Part shown: in pieces, positions 30,656 through 38,926 of the stretch | Numbering within the stretch: position 1 is the stretch's first letter | Layout: every line of letters starts with the position of its first letter | Assembly (NCBI RefSeq): GCF_022808985.1 | Contig: NZ_JAKZFT010000007.1 | Span: 62,001-126,000, forward strand | Reading direction: 5' to 3' | Length of the DNA: 64,000 nucleotides | DNA from: Geotalea sp. SG265 | Lineage (GTDB): Bacteria; Desulfobacterota; Desulfuromonadia; Geobacterales; Geobacteraceae | Position numbers and translations under genes: made by a program | Notes under the pieces: generated by a model | What the model was told of the DNA's origin: nothing | Seen by the model: the letters and a program-made list of their open reading frames with translations, nothing else | The model's database searches: none

Positions 30656-31873
30656 TCAGTCTTCTTTGGCGGCTGCGATTATGTATACCGGATTATGCGC
30701 CTCGAACATCTTGTACTCCGTCAGCCCCTTAGTCCTGGAAATGTTGACGCAGGTGATCTCCACGCCGTAGCCGTGGTCTTCGAGGAATTCCACCGCTTTT
30801 GTCAGGGTGTCGAGGGTGACGGCGTTGAGAACGATCTGTCCCTCGGGCTTGAGCCGCCGGTCCACCGCCTCGATGATGTCCTCCAGCATGCCGCCGGAGC
30901 CGCCGATGAAGACCCTGTCCGGGTCCGGCAGTTCCTCCAGCCCTTCCGGAGCATAGGCTTCGATGAGCGTCACGTTGCGGGCAACGAATTTCTTCAGGTT
31001 GTCGCGGATGAAGGAGAGATACTGCGCGTTCTTCTCCAGGGCGAAGATCTTGCCGTTGGGCATGAGGTTAGAGGCCTCGATGGAGACGGAGCCGCTGCCG
31101 GCGCCGATATCCCACATGACCAGATCATCCTGCAGGCGCAGCTTGGCCAGGGTCACTGCCCGCACCTCTTCTTTGGTGATCAGTTTTTTTGCGGTGGCGA
31201 ATTCCTCATCCCTGATGCCAATCAGGGGATAGTGCTCCAGGGTCGGTTCCCAAGCCTTGATTAGGATGAGGATGTTAAGGGGAGAGCAGCTGATGGTCGC
31301 CAGGTTCCGCACGTCGGTCCTGGTGAATTTTTCTCCCGGCAGCCCCATCTCCTCGCAGAGCCACGCCTCGTACCCCTCGGCCCCGCGGGCGATCAGCTCC
31401 CGGGCAATGGCCGCCGGGGAGTTGACGGCATCGGTGAGGACCGCTACCTTTTCCGCCGCAATGATGCGGTCGATGGCGCTCTTCAGACCCCTGCCGTGGA
31501 CGGAGACGAACACCGCATCGTCCCAAGGCTCCTTGATGCGGGCAAAGGCATACTGGACGCTGGTCACATTGGGGAATATCTCGATCCGCTCCTTGGGCAA
31601 GTTTCGCAGGATAAAACGGGCCACGCCGAAGAAGTTGGGATCGCCGGAACCGAGTACCACCGTCCGCTTTTCGGTGGTCTTCAGGTATTCGAGCATGATG
31701 GAGAGATCGTCCAGGGCCCGCTTTTCCCCCTCGAAATCGGGGAAGATGTCCAGCAGCCGCTGGTGGCCGATGAGAACCTCCGCCTTGTTGATCGTTTCCA
31801 GCGCTGTGGCGCCGAAACCTTCCCAGCCCTCGATGCCGGCACCGATCAGGTAGATTTTCTCCCTTTGAGGCAT
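30656..31873 (-). CDS. bifunctional cobalt-precorrin-7 C5-methyltransferase / precorrin-6B C15-methyltransferase (decarboxylating)
   Basis: A 405-residue CbiE-CbiT fusion (CobL). The ATG at 31873 has a G-rich site; a longer frame is rejected. Residues 1-205 are the tetrapyrrole methylase CbiE (YLIGAGIEGWEGF, VLGSGDPNFFG, GRG-type loop); residues 215-405 are the Rossmann-type CbiT (DDLVMWDIGAGSGSVSIEA as AdoMet motif I, FIGGSGG). It methylates C5 and C15 and decarboxylates the acetate on C12. The fusion is common. It lies 35 bp downstream of cbiD. Confidence 0.94.
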   Translation of the reverse strand: MPQREKIYLIGAGIEGWEGFGATALETINKAEVLIGHQRLLDIFPDFEGEKRALDDLSIMLEYLKTTEKRTVVLGSGDPNFFGVARFILRNLPKERIEIFPNVTSVQYAFARIKEPWDDAVFVSVHGRGLKSAIDRIIAAEKVAVLTDAVNSPAAIARELIARGAEGYEAWLCEEMGLPGEKFTRTDVRNLATISCSPLNILILIKAWEPTLEHYPLIGIRDEEFATAKKLITKEEVRAVTLAKLRLQDDLVMWDIGAGSGSVSIEASNLMPNGKIFALEKNAQYLSFIRDNLKKFVARNVTLIEAYAPEGLEELPDPDRVFIGGSGGMLEDIIEAVDRRLKPEGQIVLNAVTLDTLTKAVEFLEDHGYGVEITCVNISRTKGLTEYKMFEAHNPVYIIAAAKED

Positions 31874-31908
31874 GTGCCCCCCTTTGTCAGGCTGTTGCAA
31901 TGATAAAA

Positions 31909-32994
31909 TCAGCTGAAATATAGCACTTCCTGGCCATACCCTGCCAGTAAAACCTTTATGGTCGAGCCGGGCGCCAGCCGTGCGGCAAATGCGCCAACCC
32001 GCTCACAGACGGCTGCAATGAGCGCGGCATCGTTTCCAGATTCTTCCAGTACCTGCCGTGCTGTATTGGCCCGCCTGGCGGGTTGGGCAAGGAACGCGGT
32101 CCTTTGGTTCCCCTCCAGCCAGGACGCAAGCTGCTGCAGGTCCAGTTCGGATGAAGAGACATGGGTCTGTTCGTGACCGCAGGCCAGTTTGAGGAGCTTG
32201 GCGAATTGCCCGGCAATGACGATCTCCCTGATCTCCTTTGCGGCGCAGCTCTTGAGGGCATAGCCGGCATGGTCCCCCATCATGACAAAAGCTTCCTCCT
32301 GCAGCCGTTTCCCCAGCTGCAGGTGCTGTTCCGCCACCAGCTCGCTGGTGCGCCCGGTGGAAAGGACCACGGTTTCGCTGCCGCAGGCCAAGGCCACGCC
32401 GATAGCGGCATCGATGGTATCTGTCCAGGCCTTGGCCGATATGGGCTTGACAATGCCGGTGGTACCCAGGATGGAGAGGCCGCCGACAATGCCCAGGCGG
32501 GCGTTGAGGGTTTTTTTCGCCAGCTCTTCGCCGTTGGGTATGCTCACCGTCACTCGCAATAGGGAAGGAACGCAGCGGATGGCGAAGATCTCGTTGATGA
32601 CGAGGCGGATCATCCGGCGCGGCACCGGGTTGATCGCCCATTCCCCGACCGGCACCGCCAGCCCGGGCTTGGTCACCTTGCCGACGCCGGCACCCCCGCA
32701 GATGACGACCTCCCCCTTGCTTCCCGCCGGTGCCGGCTCCATGGCGATGGAGACGTTGATTTCGGCACCGTTGGTGATGTCCGGATCGTCACCGGCGTCC
32801 TTGATCACCGAGCAGGAGGCGAATTTGTCCCCAAGCCGCTGGTTCCGCAGGGTGAACGGCACCAGCTCCCCGCCGGGCAGTATGATCTCCACCCGGTCGA
32901 TGACCTGTCCGTCGCGAAGCATTTCTGCCGCACCCTTAGCAGCTGCGGTCGCACAAGCGCCGGTCGTATAGCCGGATCTCAGGGAGGCGCGCAC
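31909..32994 (-). CDS. cbiD: cobalt-precorrin-5B C1-methyltransferase
   Basis: A 361-residue CbiD. The N-terminus R-S-G-Y-T-T-G-A-C-A-T-A-A-A-K-G-A is the family hallmark, followed by D-A-G-D-D-P-D-I-T-N-G, G-x-G-V-G-x-V-T-K-P-G-L and I-L-G-T-T-G-I-V-K-P. It methylates C1 in the anaerobic pathway and is unrelated to aerobic CobF. Only 13 bp separate it from cbiC. Confidence 0.95.
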   Translation of the reverse strand: MRASLRSGYTTGACATAAAKGAAEMLRDGQVIDRVEIILPGGELVPFTLRNQRLGDKFASCSVIKDAGDDPDITNGAEINVSIAMEPAPAGSKGEVVICGGAGVGKVTKPGLAVPVGEWAINPVPRRMIRLVINEIFAIRCVPSLLRVTVSIPNGEELAKKTLNARLGIVGGLSILGTTGIVKPISAKAWTDTIDAAIGVALACGSETVVLSTGRTSELVAEQHLQLGKRLQEEAFVMMGDHAGYALKSCAAKEIREIVIAGQFAKLLKLACGHEQTHVSSSELDLQQLASWLEGNQRTAFLAQPARRANTARQVLEESGNDAALIAAVCERVGAFAARLAPGSTIKVLLAGYGQEVLYFS

Positions 32995-33007
32995 GATGTT
33001 CAGAGGT

Positions 33008-33649
33008 TCAGCCCTCCCCGGCCATGATCAGCAAGGCGTTAATGACCGCAGCGGCCACATTGGACCCCCCCTTGCGCCCACGATTGGTAATGAACGGTAT
33101 CTCCGGATGGTCGTCCTCCAATGTAAGGAGGCTCTCCTTGCTTTCAGCGGCACCGACAAAACCTACCGGCAGCCCGACGATCAGCGCCGGTTTTACCCCT
33201 TCCTCGCGCACCAGGCGCAGCAGCTCGAAAAGGGAGGTGGGGGCATTGCCGATGACGAAAATACCGTTGGCAGAATCTGCTGCGCCCCTGCGCATGGCGA
33301 GAATGGAGCGGGTCACCCCTTCCGCCTGGGCCTTCCGCGCTACCTGGGGTTCGGCGACAAAACAGGAGATGCTGTTGCCGAATCGCTCCCGCTTGCCCCG
33401 GTTGATGCCGGCCAAGGCCATATTGGTGTCGGTGACGATGCCGAGCCCGCGACGCAGAGCCTCAATGCCACGCGCGACTGCTGCTGCCGAAAAAAACATG
33501 TTCCGTGAATACTCGAAGTCGGCGCTGGTATGGATGGCTCGACGCACCACCTGCCACTCTTCGGGGGACCAGGAGTGGGGACCGACTTCGGCCTCGATAA
33601 GGCGGAAGGACTCGGCTTCGATCTCCTCCGGACGCAGATGAACGGACAT
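33008..33649 (-). CDS. cbiC: precorrin-8X methylmutase
   Basis: A 213-residue CbiC/CobH. The ATG at 33649 overlaps the stop of cbiX (TGATG), implying translational coupling. It has the IHTSADFEY region with the catalytic histidine of the family, D-T-N-M-A-L-A-G-I-N and G-N-A-P-T-S-L-F-E-L-L-R-L, and P-A-L-I-V-G-L-P-V-G-F-V-G-A-A-E-S-K. It moves the methyl group from C11 to C12 to form cobyrinic acid. Confidence 0.94.
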   Translation of the reverse strand: MSVHLRPEEIEAESFRLIEAEVGPHSWSPEEWQVVRRAIHTSADFEYSRNMFFSAAAVARGIEALRRGLGIVTDTNMALAGINRGKRERFGNSISCFVAEPQVARKAQAEGVTRSILAMRRGAADSANGIFVIGNAPTSLFELLRLVREEGVKPALIVGLPVGFVGAAESKESLLTLEDDHPEIPFITNRGRKGGSNVAAAVINALLIMAGEG

Positions 33650-34032
33650 CAGTACCACCTCTGCTCGGTAAGGGATTCGGCAATGCGCTCGACGACAATC
33701 TCGGCCAGCTTGTGGTGCACCCCCAAATGCCTGCCCATGGCCATCTCCACCTGGGGATGGCGCTGCCGCGCCTCCTCCAGCTCCGCCGGCAAATCCTCCA
33801 GAACATGGGCGCCCATGTAGAGGAAATAGGGAAGGAGCAGAATCCGTTCGGCGCCCCTGGAGACGCAGGCGTCGATCCCTTTCTGGATGTTGGGGACATG
33901 CTGCTCACGGAACGAGACCTCGACAATGTCGTAGCCGGTCATTTTTTTCACCATCGCCGCAATCTCATGAACCGCCCGGTTTGCTTCGGGAATGCGGCTT
34001 CCATGGGCCATGATCAGAATCGCTGTTTCCAT
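33649..34032 (-). CDS. cbiX: sirohydrochlorin cobaltochelatase, short form
   Basis: A 127-residue CbiX of the short type (CbiXS), half the length of long chelatases and expected to work as a dimer. Motifs: ILIMAHGSRIPEAN with the metal-binding H at the N-terminus, V-E-V-S-F-R-E, and L-L-P-Y-F-L-Y-M-G-A-H-V with a second H. It inserts cobalt into sirohydrochlorin, the entry to anaerobic cobalamin synthesis. It is the first gene of the operon; the 113-bp region before it shows no B12-box or other riboswitch that I can recognise. Confidence 0.93.
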   Translation of the reverse strand: METAILIMAHGSRIPEANRAVHEIAAMVKKMTGYDIVEVSFREQHVPNIQKGIDACVSRGAERILLLPYFLYMGAHVLEDLPAELEEARQRHPQVEMAMGRHLGVHHKLAEIVVERIAESLTEQRWY

Positions 34033-34145
34033 ATGTTACTCCTGTGCTTCCTGCGAGTTTTCTTTTTTTATGCGCTGCCGCGGCTGCGGAAGAGGGTGAC
34101 AGCGCCACAGAAGCTAACGACGTCGCGGCAGCCTGCCGACCCAGA

Positions 34146-35441
34146 TTATTTCAGCCACTCCCGTTCGTAATCGGTCAGCATGCCTTCCACCTGGCGCTTG
34201 AGCGTCGCTTTCCACGGGCCAACGACCACCAGGTTGAGATTATACGGCGCAAAAAGGGCCGCAGCGGTTTCCTTCAGCTGGTTCGCATCGATTGCCGCGG
34301 CCTCGGCTCGATCCTCTTCCAGCTCCCGGACGATATCCATCAATTCACCCCAGCCATAGCGGACCTGCATCTCATAGGTGGAGTCACGGCTGTACTCCAG
34401 GTCGAAGAAATAACCCTCCTTGACCCGCTTGAGCTCGTCCTCCCTAATGGCCTCAACTGCAAGCCTTTTCACCTGGCCGAGGATTTCCCGCACCGCCAGC
34501 GGCAGATTTTCCGGAGCTGTGGCAAGCTCGATGCCGAAGAAGCCAGTTTCGTCGTAGGCGGAAATGGATGCATCCACCGAGTAGACGATCCCCAGTTTCT
34601 CCCGCAAAAGGAGGTGCAGCCGTGAACTCCCCCCCCCGCAGAGGATCCGGCGGATGAGCCTGGTGGCCATGATTCGCCCATCGGGGCGGGCAAAGCCGCG
34701 GAAGGCGATCTGCAGGTTGACCTGACTGTCCGCATCCTTGACGAAGAGAGACTGCGGGCATTGTTGTTCCGCTGTCACCGGCACAGGTGGAGGGGGGCAC
34801 GGGCCGGACCAGCCGGCAAAGGCACGTTCGCAGGCCGCAAAGACACGGGCTGCCTCGATATCCCCGGCAATGACGACGACGCTGTTGGCCGGCACGTAAA
34901 AAGCAGCCAGATGGCGGTGCAGGTCCTCTTCGGTGATGGCCGCAATTGTCTCCAGATAACCGATGGTCGGCATCCCCAGAGGGTGCCCCGGCCACATCAT
35001 CTTGCTCGACAGGTTGCTGGGATTGGTCTCTTCCCCCCGGTCGTTGATATCCTCCAACGCCTCCTCGGTAATGATCCGTTTCTCCACCTCGATTCCCGGC
35101 AAGGTGGGACGGAGCAGCATGGAAGCAAACAGGCCGAGCCCCTGTTCCACGTGGCGGGGATGGACACGGGAGAAATAGCAGGTGCTCTCCTCGTCCGTGG
35201 CCGCATTGACGGAACCGCCTATGGCATCGAAGGCCACCTCCAGGTCTATGCCCGCAGGGTAATCCGCGTTGCCACGAAAGAGCATGTGTTCGACAAAGTG
35301 GGCTAGCCCCGCCTGCCGGGGGGGATCGTTGCGACCACCGACACGCACATAAACGGCTATTTCAACGCTGTGCAGGTGCGACATCTCCACAGCCACCACC
35401 CGCAAGCCGTTGGCCAGAACCTTTTTATGACGGGTTATCAT
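34146..35441 (-). CDS. M16-family zinc peptidase
   Basis: A 431-residue protein with the inverted zinc motif H48-x-x-E51-H52 (LAHFVEHMLFRG) and a downstream glutamate in the E-E-S-T-C-Y-F region, typical of mitochondrial processing peptidase/PqqL-like M16B peptidases. Residues 1-210 form the catalytic half; 220-431 the inactive-type repeat with a G-x-G-x-S-S-R-L-x-x-x-L-R-E motif. There is no obvious signal peptide, so it likely acts in the cytoplasm on peptides. It starts upstream of cbiX in the same direction with a 113-bp gap. Confidence 0.9.
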   Translation of the reverse strand: MITRHKKVLANGLRVVAVEMSHLHSVEIAVYVRVGGRNDPPRQAGLAHFVEHMLFRGNADYPAGIDLEVAFDAIGGSVNAATDEESTCYFSRVHPRHVEQGLGLFASMLLRPTLPGIEVEKRIITEEALEDINDRGEETNPSNLSSKMMWPGHPLGMPTIGYLETIAAITEEDLHRHLAAFYVPANSVVVIAGDIEAARVFAACERAFAGWSGPCPPPPVPVTAEQQCPQSLFVKDADSQVNLQIAFRGFARPDGRIMATRLIRRILCGGGSSRLHLLLREKLGIVYSVDASISAYDETGFFGIELATAPENLPLAVREILGQVKRLAVEAIREDELKRVKEGYFFDLEYSRDSTYEMQVRYGWGELMDIVRELEEDRAEAAAIDANQLKETAAALFAPYNLNLVVVGPWKATLKRQVEGMLTDYEREWLK

Positions 35442-35474
35442 GTAACCTCCGGTGAATTCAGGCCTTTAACCCGT

Positions 35475-35930
35475 TTATGTCAACAGGTGGGTGCTCCCCA
35501 GCGTCAGCCATGCTACTGCTGCATAACGACACAGCTTGCCGAAGAGGACCAGAAGGGAAAATCTGGCAAAACCGACCCGCAACAGGCCCCCTGCCAGACA
35601 GAGGGGATCGCCGACGACCGGCAGCCAGGAAAAAAGCAGCGACCAGGATCCGTAGCGCCGGTACAATTCCTTTGCCCGCTCCTCGGCGGAATCATCAATC
35701 CGCAACACCCGGCGGATCAGCCATGGACCTCCGTAGATGCCCAGCCAATAGGTGGTGCAGGCACCCAGCAGATTGCCGATGGTAGCGACTGCCACCGTGG
35801 CAACCGGATCCCGATGACTGATGAGCATAAGCGCCAATAGCCATTCGGAGCCCAGCGGGATAAGGGTCGAAGCGAGGAAACTGAGCAGGAAAAGGGCCGG
35901 ATAACCATGGCTTAGGAGCATCTCGTGCAC
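35475..35930 (-). CDS. YqaA/DedA-family membrane protein
   Basis: A 151-residue protein with three to four hydrophobic segments. It has the YqaA pattern F-L-L-S-F-L-A-S-T-L-I-P-L-G-S-E, a central G-N-x-L-G-x-x-x-x-Y-x-x-G segment and S-W-L-P-V-V-G-D-P-L-C-L-A-G-G, which is the SNARE-associated/DedA-type re-entrant loop motif. Members are inner-membrane proteins probably involved in lipid handling, without known substrate here. It lies 33 bp upstream of the M16 peptidase gene in the same direction. Confidence 0.8.
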   Translation of the reverse strand: MHEMLLSHGYPALFLLSFLASTLIPLGSEWLLALMLISHRDPVATVAVATIGNLLGACTTYWLGIYGGPWLIRRVLRIDDSAEERAKELYRRYGSWSLLFSWLPVVGDPLCLAGGLLRVGFARFSLLVLFGKLCRYAAVAWLTLGSTHLLT

Positions 35931-36045
35931 CCGGGAAAGGTAGCGGAAAGGGGGCCGATTGTCAAAGGGTTTGGACGGTTTTCTCCAGGCGCAGCACCAG
36001 TGTCACCGGCCGTCCCTATAAATATACCGCTCCTTCCCCATCGGG

Positions 36046-36082
36046 ACGAAAAAAGCCCCCTGCAGTGAGGGGGCTTTTCGTC
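36046..36082. terminator. bidirectional intrinsic terminator
   Basis: AAAAGCCCCC (36051-36060) pairs with GGGGGCTTTT (36069-36078), extended by GACGA / TCGTC. It ends transcription of the secreted protein gene at 36097. Confidence 0.9.
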
Positions 36083-36096
36083 TTGAATAGGCACAG

Positions 36097-36876
36097 TTAC
36101 TGGATTTCCAGCTCCGCTTTCTCCATGATCACATCGTATCGGTAGCCGCCACCGAAGTCCTTGTTCTTGTAGAGGACCCCTTTGGCAGTGACCACCTCGC
36201 CGATGACCGGCAGCGCCTTGGAGGTGACCACCAGGTTGTGGGTTCCCTTCTTCTGTTCGCCGCTGCCGTCCTGGAGATGAATCCAGTTCTTGCCCATGAT
36301 GTTGGCGGAAACCCGTACCACCTTGCCTCTGACGACGACGTTTTTCTTGTCCAGCTTGTCCTTCAGCCTGTAGAGGTCAGCTACCGTATAGGCATTGGCC
36401 CCCGTCGCCTTTTTCACTTTGATCTTCCCTTCGGCAGCAGCTACCGCCCCCTTGCTGCCGGGGGATTTCTTCGCTCCCTTTTTCCCCCCTTTCCCTTCAG
36501 CTACTAGCCCTTGGGAGAAAATGATCTTGTCGAAGGTCCGGTTCAGTGCCTTGCTAGACAGGTTCGTCATCTCCATGCCCGGTTGGAAGGTCAGGTGCGC
36601 TCCCAGCTCGATTTCGGTCTGGGGGATTGCCAGCCAGACCTTCTTGCCGTCAGCCTGCTTCAACAGCACATAGGTGTACCCCCCCCCGTTCATGGTCTGC
36701 ATTACCTTGCCCGACAGGGGAACTTCCTTCGGCTTCGCGGCATCCTTGGGCTTTTCAGCCGAGGTACGGGCCGATGACATGGCCGGATGCACCGGCTTCT
36801 GCCCCTCTTCTGCCTGCCCGAAAGCCGGCATGAGCGAAATGAGGACTGCAGCGGCAACGATCAACTGCTGTTTCAT
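36097..36876 (-). CDS. secreted OB-fold-like protein of unknown function
   Basis: A 259-residue protein from the ATG at 36876 (AAGGAG upstream). A signal peptide covers residues 1-22 (hydrophobic, cleavage near GQAEE). A low-complexity K/A/P/S region at 23-52 is followed by an NrfJ-like beta segment (GKVMQTMNGGGYTYVLLKQA), a lysine/glycine-rich spacer at 125-150, and a second OB-fold-like part (VVVRGKVVRVSANIMGKNWI, then HLQDGSG). OB folds of this kind occur in periplasmic proteins near cytochrome systems, but no partner is adjacent. The two similar beta modules suggest internal duplication. Confidence 0.7.
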   Translation of the reverse strand: MKQQLIVAAAVLISLMPAFGQAEEGQKPVHPAMSSARTSAEKPKDAAKPKEVPLSGKVMQTMNGGGYTYVLLKQADGKKVWLAIPQTEIELGAHLTFQPGMEMTNLSSKALNRTFDKIIFSQGLVAEGKGGKKGAKKSPGSKGAVAAAEGKIKVKKATGANAYTVADLYRLKDKLDKKNVVVRGKVVRVSANIMGKNWIHLQDGSGEQKKGTHNLVVTSKALPVIGEVVTAKGVLYKNKDFGGGYRYDVIMEKAELEIQ

Positions 36877-37015
36877 GGAATTCTCCTTGGTGGTGGGATA
36901 TCCTCGCGGATGCGTCACTATACCATGATCGTCATGGAAAGACGCAGGAAAAAGAAGCGATTTTACCGGAGCGGCTCGGTCATCAGCTCTTTTTCCCATT
37001 TGCAAATAAAAATGG

Positions 37016-37044
37016 TTGACAGGACCGAAAGGTTTAGCAATTAT
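37016..37044 (+). promoter_or_regulatory. promoter of the aromatic leader-peptide/DAHP synthase operon
   Basis: TTGACA (37016-37021), 17 bases, AATTAT (37039-37044). Transcription would start close to the ATG of the leader peptide at 37051, so that peptide may be read from a leaderless message. The remainder of 36877-37015 shows nothing recognised. Confidence 0.5.
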
Positions 37045-37050
37045 AGCAGC

Positions 37051-37143
37051 ATGTTCAAAACCAGCTACTTTACCTTCTTCAACTTTTATTTTTGGTGCGG
37101 CTTTTTCTTTAGGCCGTCTGCCCGGGGTAGAGGTTCGAATTAG
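37051..37143 (+). CDS. aromatic-rich leader peptide (attenuator)
   Basis: A 30-codon frame beginning MFKTSYFTFFNFYFWCGFFF, then a basic tail ending at TAG 37143. It has nine Phe, two Tyr and one Trp in the first 20 codons. Forty percent aromatic residues directly upstream of a terminator pair and a DAHP synthase gene is the classic arrangement of ribosome-mediated attenuation: charged aromatic tRNAs let the ribosome finish and the terminator form; starvation stalls it. No clear Shine-Dalgarno precedes the ATG. Confidence 0.8.
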   Translation: MFKTSYFTFFNFYFWCGFFFRPSARGRGSN

Positions 37144-37176
37144 GCGAGAGCTGTAAACGCTGCTAATAAAAACCGA

Positions 37177-37214
37177 AAGCCGAGGGTGGACAGGAGACCA
37201 CCCCCGGCTTTTTT
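37177..37214 (+). terminator. attenuator terminator 1
   Basis: GCCGAGGGTGG and CCACCCCCGGC (37179-37189 and 37198-37208) form a strong stem followed by six T. Upstream sequence 37144-37176 could form an alternative antiterminator with the first arm. Confidence 0.85.
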
Positions 37215-37233
37215 CGTTGCAGTACCAATTGTC

Positions 37234-37265
37234 AAAGGCCGGGGTGATCCTCCGGCCTTTTTGTT
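37234..37265 (+). terminator. attenuator terminator 2
   Basis: AAAGGCCGG (37234-37242) pairs with CCGGCCTTT (37252-37260), followed by TTGTTTT. A second terminator in series before the DAHP synthase start would tighten the shut-off. Confidence 0.8.
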
Positions 37266-37287
37266 TTCGGGGAAAAGGAGAGGGAAA

Positions 37288-38307
37288 ATGATTATCGTCA
37301 TGAAATCGGGAGCCGTAAAAAAGGACAAGGAGGAAGTATTGCAGCGGGTCAGGGAGTTGGGTTATCAGCCCCATGTCATCCACGGATCGACCCGCGATGT
37401 GATCGGGGCGGTCGGTGACGAAAGGGGGAAAGCAGTGCTTCAGTCAATCGAATCCATGCATGGGGTGGAGAGCGTCGTCCCCATCCTGCAGCCGTACAAA
37501 CTTGCTTCGAAGGAGGTAAAGAGAGAGACCAGCATCATTCCCATCACCGACACCCTCAGCATCGGCGGCAAGGAAATGGTGGTCATGGCCGGACCATGTT
37601 CGGTGGAAACCGAGGAGCAGATCATCGCCTCAGCCATGGCAGTCAAGGAAGCGGGAGCCCAGGTGCTGCGCGGCGGCGCCTTCAAGCCCCGCACCTCGCC
37701 TTACTCTTTCCAAGGGCTGGAAGAGGAAGGGCTGAAACTGCTGGCAAAGGCCAGGGAACTGACCGGCCTGCCGGTGGTCACCGAGGTGGTGAACCCGGAA
37801 ACCGCCGACCTGGTCGCGGAATATGCCGACATCCTGCAGATCGGCGCCCGCAACGCTCAGAATTTTGCCCTGCTTAAAAAGGTCGGGCAGCTCACCAAGC
37901 CGGTGCTCCTCAAACGAGGCATGTCCATGACCATCCAGGAATTCCTCATGAGCGCCGAGTACATCCTCAGCGAGGGAAATCAGAAGGTCATCCTCTGCGA
38001 GCGGGGCATCCGCACCTTCGAAACGGCAACCCGCAACACCCTCGACCTCTCGGCCATTCCGGTCCTTAAGGAGAAGACCCATCTGCCGGTCATTGCCGAT
38101 CCATCCCACGGCACTGGACACTACCAGTATGTGGCCCCCATGGCCTTCGCCGCCGTTGCCGCCGGTGCAGATGGTCTGATCGTCGAGGTGCATCCCGACC
38201 CGGAGCATGCCTCCTCCGACGGACCACAGTCGCTCAAGCCGAAGAAGTTCGCCGGCATGATGACCCGGCTGAAGCGGTTCGCTGAAGCCTCAGACCGGCT
38301 GCTTTAA
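37288..38307 (+). CDS. aroF: 3-deoxy-7-phosphoheptulonate (DAHP) synthase, type I beta
   Basis: A 339-residue enzyme from the ATG at 37288 (AAGGAGAGGG upstream). Residues 1-70 are a ferredoxin-like regulatory domain ([20 protein letters not shown]); residues 75-339 the TIM-barrel catalytic domain with [13 protein letters not shown] (metal-binding Cys), [32 protein letters not shown], and [10 protein letters not shown] (His ligand), ending E-V-H-P-D-P-E-H-A-x-S-D-G-x-Q-S. It condenses phosphoenolpyruvate with erythrose 4-phosphate, the first step of aromatic amino acid synthesis. Expression is likely controlled by the leader peptide at 37051. Confidence 0.95.
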   Translation: MIIVMKSGAVKKDKEEVLQRVRELGYQPHVIHGSTRDVIGAVGDERGKAVLQSIESMHGVESVVPILQPYKLASKEVKRETSIIPITDTLSIGGKEMVVMAGPCSVETEEQIIASAMAVKEAGAQVLRGGAFKPRTSPYSFQGLEEEGLKLLAKARELTGLPVVTEVVNPETADLVAEYADILQIGARNAQNFALLKKVGQLTKPVLLKRGMSMTIQEFLMSAEYILSEGNQKVILCERGIRTFETATRNTLDLSAIPVLKEKTHLPVIADPSHGTGHYQYVAPMAFAAVAAGADGLIVEVHPDPEHASSDGPQSLKPKKFAGMMTRLKRFAEASDRLL

Positions 38308-38319
38308 AAAATGTCGGTA

Positions 38320-38385
38320 GTCGGCAGGCGGCGGAGCTATTTCTCGCCTGACCGCCGTCTTCCGTCCGCCGACCTTTTTCTCCTT
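38320..38385 (+). terminator. probable terminator after the DAHP synthase gene
   Basis: GTCGGCAGGCGGCGG and CCGTCCGCCGAC are mostly complementary across a long loop and followed by TTTTT. The stem has mismatches and inner sequence can pair too, so the exact fold is uncertain. Confidence 0.5.
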
Positions 38386-38440
38386 GCCCTGAGCTCCCCA
38401 TTCTTCTATTATTGGCAAAACTTCACCGAGGAGGGTGCCC

Positions 38441-38920
38441 ATGCGTCCATTGGTCCTTCTGTCTGCAGTGCTGTTTGTCCTTATCAGCCTCACTCCCGCT
38501 CCGGCAAAGACCCCTTATCTCTCTGCCGATGAACTGCAGGGGGAGGCGCAACGGGGATTCGGAGAGATTCTCGATCTCTGGCGCGATGGTCGCTATGACC
38601 TCCTTTACGACAGGACCATCGCCGGCGGCAAGGGGAGTAAGGAACAGTTCGCCCGAAAGCTTGCCGCAGCAGGGAAAAAACCGGCCTGCTGCTGGGAAAA
38701 GATGCAGGAAGTGAAGGTTTCGGTAAAGAACGACTACACCGTGACGCTTAAGGCAAAGGTGGGCATGGAAGGGGAGGGGGCCGGTACCGATTATGTGACC
38801 CGGTCGTTTCGGCTGCAAAAGGAGGATGGCGTCTGGTGCATATCCCAGTCCGACATCTTCTCCCTGGCGGGTGAACGGAAGAAAAAACACAGCAAGAGCA
38901 AAAAACGTACTGACCAATAA
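38441..38920 (+). CDS. secreted protein of unknown function
   Basis: A 159-residue protein from the ATG at 38441 (GAGGAGGG upstream). Signal peptide residues 1-21 (MRPLVLLSAVLFVLISLTPA, cleavage near APAK). The mature region is a small alpha/beta domain with a W-R-D-G-R-Y-D-x-L-Y-D motif, which recalls DUF4878/NTF2-like lumazine-binding folds, and beta strands V-K-V-S-V-K-N-D-Y-T-V-T-L-K-A-K. Two adjacent cysteines (PACCWEK) stand out. The tail is lysine-rich. Function is unknown. It converges with the hybrid kinase gene, leaving only 6 bp between the stops. Confidence 0.7.
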   Translation: MRPLVLLSAVLFVLISLTPAPAKTPYLSADELQGEAQRGFGEILDLWRDGRYDLLYDRTIAGGKGSKEQFARKLAAAGKKPACCWEKMQEVKVSVKNDYTVTLKAKVGMEGEGAGTDYVTRSFRLQKEDGVWCISQSDIFSLAGERKKKHSKSKKRTDQ

Positions 38921-38926
38921 GTGTGA

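Noticed and set aside
33900-34145. Cobalamin riboswitch before cbiX
   Set aside because: The region has some GC-rich complementarity (GCTGCCGCG / CGCGGCAGC) but no B12-box-like sequence that I recognise, so I do not annotate one.
36787-37050. Long upstream extension of the aromatic leader frame (88 further codons)
   Set aside because: The frame is open by chance: it overlaps the promoter and the 5' end of the divergent gene. Only the part from the ATG at 37051 has the aromatic run and lies downstream of the promoter.
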